Source of the DNA: Acidobacteriota bacterium
GTDB lineage: Bacteria > Acidobacteriota > UBA4820 > DSQY01
DNA length: 5,789 nt
Direction: 5' to 3'
NCBI GenBank assembly: GCA_021814355.1
Contig: JAKAIJ010000174.1
Coordinates: 1 to 5,789, forward strand
Shown here: positions 1-5,657 of the stretch, one piece after another
Layout of the letters: every line of letters starts with the position of its first letter
Position numbering within the stretch: position 1 is the first letter of the stretch
The notes under the pieces: generated by a model
Seen by the model: the letters and a program-made list of their open reading frames with translations, nothing else
Told to the model about the DNA's origin: nothing
Database searches by the model: none
Made by a program: the position numbers and the translations under genes

Positions 1-2017
1 CGGTGCCGCTCACGCCCACGCCGTCCACCACGTACTTGTCCCAGGCGAGGGAGGCGTGGGAGGCGCCCACCGTGAGGTGCCGCGCGCCGTTGACGACGCC
101 GTCCACGATCCACCGGTCCCACCACCAGAGCCCCTCGCAGAGCTTCACGAGCGGCCTGATGAAGGCTCCGGAGTAGAGTTCGTCCACGAAGTACTTGTTG
201 AGCAGGAGGCGGTAGGGGCGGTGGAGGGCGAGGGCCAGCCGGGACGGAGACTCCGTCTCCCGCCTGTACCACCGCGCCGCGAACCAGATCCCCAGCGCCG
301 CCACCAGCACGCTCAGCCCCATGGCCGTCCACTCCTCCCAGTGCGGGTGGTGCGCCGCGGCCTCGCCCGCCGCCGCCGCCTCGCCGTGCCCCCCCGCCGC
401 GTACAGCGTCGGCTCCAGCCACCGCTCCCAGAAGTTCTCACTCCCCGTCCACAGCTTCGGAAGCCCGATCCACCCGCACGCGACGGACCCGATCGCCAGG
501 ATCCACAGCGGCACCGTCATCACCGGCGGGTTCTCGTGGAGGTGGTGCTTCGCCTCCTCGCTCACCCGGTCCGAGTTGAAAAACGTCAGGTACAGCAGCC
601 GGAACATGTAGAACGCCGTCATCATCGCCGCCAGCACCCCCACGCTGAAGAGCAGCGCCCCGTACCACCCCGGGAACCGTCCCGCACCCCCCTCCGACGC
701 GAAGGCCCGCCATAGAATCTCGTCCTTCGAGAAAAATCCCGCCAGCGGCGGGATCCCCGCGATCGCGATGCACCCGGTCAGGAACACCTTCGACGTCTGC
801 GGGATCTTCCCCCACAGCTGCCCCATCTTCCGGATGTCCTGCTCCCCGCTCATCGCGTGGATCACCGCCCCGGACCCCAGGAACAGCAGCGCCTTGAAAA
901 ACGCGTGCGTGTACAGGTGGAACACCCCCGCCGCGTACGCCCCAACCCCAACCCCCAGGAACATGTACCCCAGCTGCGACACCGTCGAGTACGCCAGCAC
1001 CTTCTTGATGTCGTTCTGCACCAGCCCGATGCTCGCCGCGAACAGGGCCGTGAAGCACCCCACCCCCGCCACCACCATCAGCGCCGTCGGGCTCATGCTG
1101 TACAGCCCGTTGCTCCGCGCCACCAGGTACACCCCGCTCGTCACCATCGTCGCCGCGTGGATCAAGGCGCTCACGGGCGTCGGCCCCGCCATCGCGTCCG
1201 GCAGCCACACGTACAACGGCATCTGCGCGCTCTTCCCCGTCGCCCCCACGAACAGCAGGACCGCCGACGCCGTGATCACCCACCCCGGCACCGCCCCAGA
1301 CACCGCCATCGCGTTCACCTTCGCGATGTCCAGCGTCCCGAACCAGTACAGGATCAGCATCAGCCCCGCCGCGAACCCCATGTCCCCGATCCGGTTCGTC
1401 AGAAACGCCTTCTTCCCCGCCTCCGCGCAGTACTCCTTCGTGTAGTAGAACCCGATCAGAAGGTACGAGCAGAGCCCCACCCCCTCCCACCCGATGAACA
1501 TCACCAGGTAGTTCCCCCCCAGAACCAGCGTCAGCATCATCGCCATGAACAGGTTCAGGTACGAAAAGTACCGGAAGTACCCCTTGTCGTGCGCCATGTA
1601 CCCCACGCTGTACACGTGGATCAAAAACCCCACGAACGTCACCACGAACAGCATCACCGCAGAGAGCGGGTCCAGAACGAACAGCCACTCCACGTTGAAG
1701 TGGCCCGTCCGCCCCGCGACCCCAGAGGCAAACTCCCCCACCGGCAGCCAGGAGGCCAGGTGCAGCGAGAAACTGTGGTGCGCCGCGTCCGCCGTCACGC
1801 CCGGCGGCAGCGGCCCCACCGACGACCAGTTCGTCATCGCCAGCGCCGCGATGTTCCACAGCGCCACCGCCAGCGACAGCCCCGTCGAACCCAGCGCCAC
1901 CGCCGAAATCCTCCCCAGCCTCCCCTCCCGCTCCCACTTCCACCCCACCGCACCGTTCACCAGCGCGCCCACCAGCGGCAATACCGGGATCACCCACAAA
2001 AGCAGGATCGGTTGCAT
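1..2017 (-). CDS. nuoL: NADH-quinone oxidoreductase subunit L (antiporter-like proton pump), C-terminus cut by the window
   Basis: I translated this frame codon by codon: it is open from the ATG at 2015-2017 to the window edge, giving 672 residues with no stop or frameshift. NuoL is the distal MrpA/MrpD-like proton channel of complex I. Residues matching E. coli functional positions are E178 in GWEGVGLCSYLLIGFYYT (E144), K262 in GATGKSAQMP (K229), H287 in AGPTPVSALIHAATMVT (H254), H367 and H371 in FHLYTHAFFKALLFL, and K431 in GFFSKDEIL (K399). The steady offset of about 33 comes from a longer loop at residues 63-110. After the last antiporter-like helices there is a polar Ala/Gly/His/Glu linker (540-562), a helix, and then the lateral-helix region with NKYFVDELYSGAFIRPL. 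What is missing is the end of the lateral helix and the final anchoring helix. AAGGGG at 2025-2030 is 7 nt before the ATG. Synonymous codon use from about 241 to 2017 differs from the neighbours (see findings). Confidence 0.97.
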   Translation of the reverse strand, partial: MQPILLLWVIPVLPLVGALVNGAVGWKWEREGRLGRISAVALGSTGLSLAVALWNIAALAMTNWSSVGPLPPGVTADAAHHSFSLHLASWLPVGEFASGVAGRTGHFNVEWLFVLDPLSAVMLFVVTFVGFLIHVYSVGYMAHDKGYFRYFSYLNLFMAMMLTLVLGGNYLVMFIGWEGVGLCSYLLIGFYYTKEYCAEAGKKAFLTNRIGDMGFAAGLMLILYWFGTLDIAKVNAMAVSGAVPGWVITASAVLLFVGATGKSAQMPLYVWLPDAMAGPTPVSALIHAATMVTSGVYLVARSNGLYSMSPTALMVVAGVGCFTALFAASIGLVQNDIKKVLAYSTVSQLGYMFLGVGVGAYAAGVFHLYTHAFFKALLFLGSGAVIHAMSGEQDIRKMGQLWGKIPQTSKVFLTGCIAIAGIPPLAGFFSKDEILWRAFASEGGAGRFPGWYGALLFSVGVLAAMMTAFYMFRLLYLTFFNSDRVSEEAKHHLHENPPVMTVPLWILAIGSVACGWIGLPKLWTGSENFWERWLEPTLYAAGGHGEAAAAGEAAAHHPHWEEWTAMGLSVLVAALGIWFAARWYRRETESPSRLALALHRPYRLLLNKYFVDELYSGAFIRPLVKLCEGLWWWDRWIVDGVVNGARHLTVGASHASLAWDKYVVDGVGVSGT
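17..121 (-). repeat. Imperfect tandem repeat in the lateral-helix region of nuoL
   Basis: The peptide WDRWIVDGV (residues 633-641, bases 95-121) recurs as WDKYVVDGV (residues 659-667, bases 17-43), a period of 26 residues or 78 bases. The two 27-base units agree at 20 positions by hand comparison. Between them lies a weakly hydrophobic stretch. A single WD-x-x-VDG-type motif is common in this part of NuoL; the second copy suggests a local duplication that lengthened the lateral helix. Further copies could lie beyond the window edge. Confidence 0.5.
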
Positions 2018-2021
2018 GGGC

Positions 2022-2321
2022 TTACCCCTTCAGGTCCCGCGCCGCGTCCACGTTGGCGCTGTGCTTGAGGCGGTAGAGGGCCACCAGGAGCCCCAGCCCG
2101 ACGGCGGCCTCGCCGGCCGCCACGGCGATGAGGAACACCGTGAAGACCTGCCCCGTCAGGTTCCTCCAGAGGTCGGAGAAGGCGACGAAGTTGATCCCCG
2201 CCCCGGCGAAGATCAGCTCCGCCGAGAGCAGGACCACGATGAAGTTCCTCCGGCTCAGGACCCCGAAGACCCCGAGGCAGAACAGGAGGAAGCCGAGGAG
2301 CACGAGGCCGGAGGTTCCCAC
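2022..2321 (-). CDS. nuoK: NADH-quinone oxidoreductase subunit K (membrane arm, MrpC-like)
   Basis: The product has 99 residues, the normal size. NuoK is related to MrpC of Mrp antiporters and helps carry protons in the membrane arm. Three membrane helices are seen near residues 4-22, 29-49 and 60-82. The two buried glutamates known to be needed for activity in E. coli (E36 and E72) correspond to E35 in LLSAELIF and E71 in AAGEAAVGL. The tail LKHSANVDAARDLKG matches the family ending (NIDSVSEMRG in E. coli). The start codon is GTG at 2319-2321, immediately after the nuoJ TAA with no spacer, and a near-perfect Shine-Dalgarno AAGGAGGTG ends 3 nt before it. This fixes the start despite the non-ATG codon. 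The TAA stop is four bases from the nuoL ATG. Confidence 0.97.
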   Translation of the reverse strand: MGTSGLVLLGFLLFCLGVFGVLSRRNFIVVLLSAELIFAGAGINFVAFSDLWRNLTGQVFTVFLIAVAAGEAAVGLGLLVALYRLKHSANVDAARDLKG

Positions 2322-2882
2322 TTACACCTCCTTCTTCGCCAGGAAGACCCCGCCGAGCACGGCCACCGTCAGCAGGACCGACGCCGCTTCGAAGGGGTAG
2401 AGGAAATCGCGGAAGAGCGCCACCGAGACCTGGCGCGGGTTGGATTCCTTCGCGAGGCCTGCCCGCTCGGCGAGGGCCGTCTTGGCGGAGGCCTCCTGGT
2501 CTGCGCCCGCCGCCACCGCGACCCGGAGGACGGGCGGCTCCGCGGTGAACTCGCTGCGGTAGAGCCTGTGGCCCATCCAGAGGAAGAGCGCGAGGACCAG
2601 GAAGAAGGCCGGCCAGGCCTGGAAGTGGGCCTGGCGGGTCAGGCGCAGGGCCTCGCTGTCGGTGAACATGACGCCGATGAGGTAGAGCACCATGATGCCG
2701 CCGGCGTAGACCAGAACCTGGGCCGCGGCGACGAACTCGGCCCGCAGGCAGAGATAGAGGATTCCCACCCCAAGGAAACCCGCGAGCAGGGAGACGGCCG
2801 AGGTGATGGGGCTCCGCGAGAGCACCACGCCGAGGGCGCACGCCGCGATGAACGCCGCCAGAAGGATCCACAGGAATGCCAT
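2322..2882 (-). CDS. nuoJ: NADH-quinone oxidoreductase subunit J (membrane arm)
   Basis: The product has 186 residues. NuoJ lies between NuoH and NuoK in the membrane arm and its third helix is thought to change shape during the catalytic cycle. Five hydrophobic segments are visible near residues 2-20, 28-46, 52-73, 90-106 and 158-181. The family mark is the third helix, QVLVYAGGIMVLYLIGVMF (55-73), matching IVYAGAIMVLFVFVVMM in E. coli from memory. A second mark is LFRDFLYPFEAASVLL (156-171). The loop at about 107-155 is long and polar for this family. The ATG at 2880-2882 is preceded by a purine run, GGAGAGGAGAGGGG, with AGGAG at 2888-2892 5 nt away. The gap after nuoI is 35 nt. The TAA stop directly abuts the nuoK start, and the last codons (KKEV) also form the nuoK ribosome binding site. 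Confidence 0.95.
   Translation of the reverse strand: MAFLWILLAAFIAACALGVVLSRSPITSAVSLLAGFLGVGILYLCLRAEFVAAAQVLVYAGGIMVLYLIGVMFTDSEALRLTRQAHFQAWPAFFLVLALFLWMGHRLYRSEFTAEPPVLRVAVAAGADQEASAKTALAERAGLAKESNPRQVSVALFRDFLYPFEAASVLLTVAVLGGVFLAKKEV
2325..2333 (-). promoter_or_regulatory. Strong Shine-Dalgarno for nuoK within the end of nuoJ
   Basis: AAGGAGGTG is nearly a full complement of the 16S rRNA 3' end. The GGAGG core is 5 nt from the GTG start. These bases also code for the last residues of NuoJ (K-E-V). A strong site probably compensates for the GTG codon. Confidence 0.8.
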
Positions 2883-2917
2883 CCCCTCTCCTCTCCGGGC
2901 GCCCCCTCGGGCCCCGG

Positions 2918-3394
2918 TCACTTCTTGACGGGCACGTTCTCCAGGAGGTTCCAGCGGAATCGCTTCTGGTCGAGGTCGTAGGGAAGCGTCTCCTTGTCGA
3001 AGAGCAGGTCGTCGTAATGGACGACCGCCAGCTCGAACTCCTGCGAGTGGTGGATGGACCCGGTGGGGCAGGGGTCCACGCAGAGCCCGCAGTGGAGGCA
3101 GTGCTCCTGGTTGAGGTAGAACTCCGCCGGGCGCTTGTCGGTCTTGAAGACCTCCTTGGGCGGCGGGTAGACCCGGATGCACCCCTCGGGACAAGCCTTC
3201 TCGCACATGCGGCACGAGATGCAGGTCTCGATCTCCACGTGGAGGCGGCCCTTCGTCCGGTAGGGCAGGACGGGGCGCGCGTCGGGGTAGCTCTCGGTGA
3301 CCTTGGGCTTCGCCAGGTACTTCGTGGTGATCGCCATCCCCTTCAACAGCTCGGGGAAGGTCACCATCTGCAGGAAGCGGCCGATGGCGTTCAT
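2918..3394 (-). CDS. nuoI: NADH-quinone oxidoreductase subunit I (two [4Fe-4S] ferredoxin-like subunit)
   Basis: The product has 158 residues. NuoI carries clusters N6a and N6b and passes electrons toward cluster N2 and quinone. Two binding motifs are complete: C58-x2-C61-x2-C64-x3-C68-P and C99-x2-C102-x2-C105-x3-C109-P. As in 8Fe ferredoxins, the fourth cysteine of each motif should serve the other cluster. An extra C72 (CPEGC) is also found in E. coli NuoI (CPVGC), so it is not unusual. Residues 1-30 form an amphipathic region expected to lie on the membrane, and the TKGRLHVEIETC block leads into the first motif. The tail has the family-typical FELAVVHYDDLLFDKE. The ATG at 3392-3394 is four bases after the nuoH stop, and GAGG at 3402-3405 is 7 nt upstream, inside the last nuoH codons. 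The protein is compact, close to the short end for this family, with no sign of truncation. Confidence 0.97.
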   Translation of the reverse strand: MNAIGRFLQMVTFPELLKGMAITTKYLAKPKVTESYPDARPVLPYRTKGRLHVEIETCISCRMCEKACPEGCIRVYPPPKEVFKTDKRPAEFYLNQEHCLHCGLCVDPCPTGSIHHSQEFELAVVHYDDLLFDKETLPYDLDQKRFRWNLLENVPVKK

Positions 3395-3398
3395 CGCG

Positions 3399-4451
3399 TC
3401 ACCTCAACAGCCACAGCTTCAGGAGCGCCACCAGCGCCACGTTCGCGAGCGCGATGGGCAAGAGGACCACCCAGCCGATGCGCAGGAGCTGGTCGTAGCG
3501 GTACCGCGGGAAGGTGGCCCGGATCCAGACGTAGAAGTAGGCGAAGAGCGCCGACTTGGCCGCGAAGGCGAAGACCCCCAGGGCGCTCGCCAGGTTCGGG
3601 TGCGCCGCGTAGAGGGCCGCGTCGTCCACGCCGGGGAGGTCGTACCCGCCCAGAAAGAGGCTCGCGGCGATGACGCTGATGAGCACCATGTTGGCGTACT
3701 CCGCCACGAAGAAGAACCCGAAGCGCATCCCAGAGTACTCGGTGTGGAAGCCGATGATCTCGCTCTCGCCTTCGGGCAGGTCGAAGGGGACGCGGTTGGT
3801 CTCGGCCACCGCCGAGATCAGATAGACGCCGAAGGCGAGGAGCCCCGGAAGGATGAAGTACGCGCCGAGCTTCTGCTGCGCGGCCACGATGTCGCTCAGC
3901 CGGAAGGAGCCCCCCAGCAGGATCACGGCGATCACCGAAAGGGTCAGGGGGATCTCATAGGCGAGCATCTGGCTCGCCGACCGGAGGCTCCCCATGAGGG
4001 GGTACTTGGAGCCCGACGACCAGCCGCCGAGGATGATCCCGAAGATGCCGAGGGAGGAGACCGCCAGCACCAGCAGGATGCCCAGGTCCACGTCCGCAAC
4101 CACGAAGCCGTGGTGGCGGCCCGAGGGGGTCGCCCAGGGAAGCGCCCAGGAGACGACGGCGAAGCCCAGGAAGGCCGGGAAGAAGGCGAAGACCGGCGCG
4201 AGCTTGAAGAGGAAGGGCCGCGCGTTGAGCGGGACGATGTCCTCCTTGAGGAAGAGCTTGAGGCCGTCCGCCACGGGCTGGAGGAGCCCCAGCGGGCCCA
4301 CCCGGTTAGGGCCGAGGCGGGACTGGAAGAGGCCCAGCAGGCGCCGCTCGAACCAACCGATGTAGGCCACCACGGTGAGCACCGCGGCCAGGAGCACGAC
4401 GATCTTGGCCAGGGGCCAGCCGACCGTGTTTAGAAGGACCTCATAGGTCAT
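3399..4451 (-). CDS. nuoH: NADH-quinone oxidoreductase subunit H (quinone chamber membrane subunit)
   Basis: With the start at 4451 the product has 350 residues; an in-frame ATG at 4514 would add 21 hydrophilic residues. NuoH joins the peripheral and membrane arms and forms the quinone entry chamber. The usual eight membrane segments can be seen at about residues 14-33, 84-105, 116-141, 163-181, 198-215, 244-268, 290-310 and 325-347. Conserved blocks are FERRLLGLFQSRLGPNRVGP (34-53), KEDIVP (69-74), GWSSGSKYPLMGSLRSASQ (143-161), YEIP (165-168) and the acidic loop ETNRVPFDLPEGESE (217-231), followed by EYSGMRF. The C-terminal part has RATFPRYRYDQL (311-322). I prefer MTYEVLL as the start because NuoH proteins usually have only a few residues before the first membrane segment, and GGGAGG at 4463-4468 lies 11 nt upstream. 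The longer form cannot be excluded. The gene follows nuoD directly, with no nuoE, nuoF or nuoG between. Confidence 0.95.
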   Translation of the reverse strand: MTYEVLLNTVGWPLAKIVVLLAAVLTVVAYIGWFERRLLGLFQSRLGPNRVGPLGLLQPVADGLKLFLKEDIVPLNARPFLFKLAPVFAFFPAFLGFAVVSWALPWATPSGRHHGFVVADVDLGILLVLAVSSLGIFGIILGGWSSGSKYPLMGSLRSASQMLAYEIPLTLSVIAVILLGGSFRLSDIVAAQQKLGAYFILPGLLAFGVYLISAVAETNRVPFDLPEGESEIIGFHTEYSGMRFGFFFVAEYANMVLISVIAASLFLGGYDLPGVDDAALYAAHPNLASALGVFAFAAKSALFAYFYVWIRATFPRYRYDQLLRIGWVVLLPIALANVALVALLKLWLLR

Positions 4452-4518
4452 GGCGCGCTTGGCCTCCCGTGGTGTGCTCCCGCGGTTCCCCGCTGAACGG
4501 GCGAGCCGGCTCATTCAT
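4441..4518 (-). other. Possible 25-codon coupling ORF between nuoD and nuoH
   Basis: An ATG at 4516-4518 overlaps the nuoD stop in the classic ATGA arrangement and opens a frame of 25 codons that stops at TGA 4441-4443, 11 nt inside the nuoH coding start. AGAGG lies 7 nt before this ATG. The peptide (start MNEPARPF, end GQARHDL) is hydrophilic and matches no family I know. It could be a small leader that carries ribosomes from nuoD to the nuoH start, or simply a chance frame. The same stretch in another frame would be the N-terminal extension of a longer NuoH starting at 4514. No direct evidence shows it is translated. Confidence 0.25.
4463..4468 (-). promoter_or_regulatory. Probable ribosome binding site for the short nuoH start
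   Basis: GGGAGG on the minus strand ends 11 nt before the ATG at 4449-4451. The spacing is somewhat long but usable. It favours the 350-residue form over the start at 4514. Confidence 0.5.
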
Positions 4519-5657
4519 CGGTCCACCTCTCCGAGGACGATGTCGAGGGAGCCGATGATCGCCACCACGTCGGCGATGAGGTTCCCCCGGCTCATGGTCT
4601 CGATGCCCTGGAGGTTCACGAAGGAGGGCGACTTCACGTGGACGCGCCAGGGCTTCTCGCCGCCGTCGCTCACGATGTAGTAGCCGAGCTGCCCCTTCGC
4701 CGCCTCGACGGTGTAGTAGGCCTCGCCCACCGGCGGCCGGATGATCTTGCCCACCTTTCCCCGGAGCTCGCCCTCGGGCATGCCGTCGAGGGCCTGCTGG
4801 ATGATCCGCGCGCTCTGGCGCATCTCGCGGACGCGGCAGAGGTAGCGGTCGAAGACGTCGCCGTTTTTCCCCAGCGGCACCTCGAACTCGAAGTCGCCGT
4901 AGCTCGAATAGGGGATCGCCTTGCGGACGTCGAAGTTCACGCCCGAGCCGCGCAGGGTGGGCCCCGAGAGGCTCAGGGCGATGGCGTCCTTCGCCGAGAT
5001 GACCCCCACGCCAATGGTGCGCTGGCGCCAGATCCGGTTCCCGGTGAGGAGCCCCTCGTAGTCGTCCACCCGCCCGGGGAAGGCCGCGAGGAACCTGCGG
5101 CAGACCGGCTCCCACCCCTTGGGGAAGTCGAAGCGCACTCCCCCGATGGGGTAGGCGTTGGGCAGGAGGCGCTGGCCGAGCATCGCCTCGAAGAGGTCCA
5201 GGATGACCTCCCGCTCGCGCATGGGGTAGAAGAGCATGGACATGGCGCCCACGTCGAGGGCGTGGGTGCCGAGCCAGAGCAGGTGGTTGGCGATGCGCTG
5301 GAGCTCGCCCAGGACCACCCGGATGTACTGGGCCCGCCGGGGCACCTCCACGCCGAGCAGCTTCTCCACCGCGCCCACGTAGCCGTGGCCGTTGAGCACG
5401 GCGCCCACGTAGTCGAGGCGGTCGAAGATGGGCGTGGCCTGGGTCCACGTGCGGTACTCGGCCCATTTCTCGATGCCCCGGTGGAGGTATCCGAGGACGG
5501 ACTCCATCGCCAGGACGCGCTCCCCGTCGAGCTGCAGGACGGCCCGGTAGACCCCGTGGGTGGCGGGGTGCTGGGGCCCCATGTTGAGCTCGTACTGGCG
5601 GGTCTCCAGGACCTCGCGGAGGGGGGAGGTCTTCTCCGCACGCGTTTCAACGGCCAT
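4515..5657 (-). CDS. nuoD: NADH-quinone oxidoreductase subunit D (49-kDa, quinone-site subunit)
   Basis: This gene encodes 380 residues. NuoD forms, with NuoH and NuoB, the cavity where quinone is reduced at the foot of the peripheral arm. The family signature MGPQHPATHG is at residues 26-35. By alignment from memory to Thermus Nqo4, H34 and Y83 (in RLDY) match the quinone-headgroup ligands His38 and Tyr87, with the same spacing of 49. Other family blocks are SGVNFDVRK, GDVFDRYLCRVREM, GQLGYYIVSDGG, PSFVNLQ and the C-terminal GSLDIVLGEVDR. The hydrogenase-type nickel cysteines are absent, which separates it from the large subunit of group 4 hydrogenases. The ATG at 5655-5657 is preceded by GAGGAG at 5665-5670 with 7 nt spacing. 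The protein is shorter than Nqo4 (about 409) because a segment before GEAYYTVEAAKG is missing (see findings). It overlaps nuoC by 11 nt and its stop TGA at 4515-4517 overlaps an ATG. Confidence 0.97.
   Translation of the reverse strand: MAVETRAEKTSPLREVLETRQYELNMGPQHPATHGVYRAVLQLDGERVLAMESVLGYLHRGIEKWAEYRTWTQATPIFDRLDYVGAVLNGHGYVGAVEKLLGVEVPRRAQYIRVVLGELQRIANHLLWLGTHALDVGAMSMLFYPMREREVILDLFEAMLGQRLLPNAYPIGGVRFDFPKGWEPVCRRFLAAFPGRVDDYEGLLTGNRIWRQRTIGVGVISAKDAIALSLSGPTLRGSGVNFDVRKAIPYSSYGDFEFEVPLGKNGDVFDRYLCRVREMRQSARIIQQALDGMPEGELRGKVGKIIRPPVGEAYYTVEAAKGQLGYYIVSDGGEKPWRVHVKSPSFVNLQGIETMSRGNLIADVVAIIGSLDIVLGEVDR

Noticed and set aside
361..400. A run of GCC triplets, looking like a simple repeat.
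   Set aside because: It codes for the Ala-rich polar linker of NuoL (around residues 546-555), a region that is variable and low in complexity in many NuoL proteins.
438..1997. A long minus-strand open frame of 519 codons inside nuoL in another phase.
   Set aside because: Its product is a Gly/Arg/Val-rich string with no domain, and the overlapping frame gives a full-length NuoL with all key residues. Stop-free alternative frames are expected at this GC content.
2883..2917. A GC-rich gap between nuoI and nuoJ that could form a small hairpin (CCGGG with CCCGG).
   Set aside because: The stem is only five base pairs with a large loop and no T tract follows, so it is not a terminator. It may slightly affect access to the nuoJ ribosome site but I cannot support more.
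857..2981. Long plus-strand open frames opposite nuoL, nuoK and nuoJ.
   Set aside because: They are rich in Arg, Pro, His and Gln or in Glu and Gly, with no recognisable motif, and lie antisense to conserved genes. They are by-products of G/C-ending codons on the other strand.
3178..3180. An extra cysteine (C72) beside the first iron-sulfur motif of NuoI, considered as a novel ligand.
   Set aside because: E. coli NuoI has the same CP-x-G-C arrangement, so this is a normal family feature.
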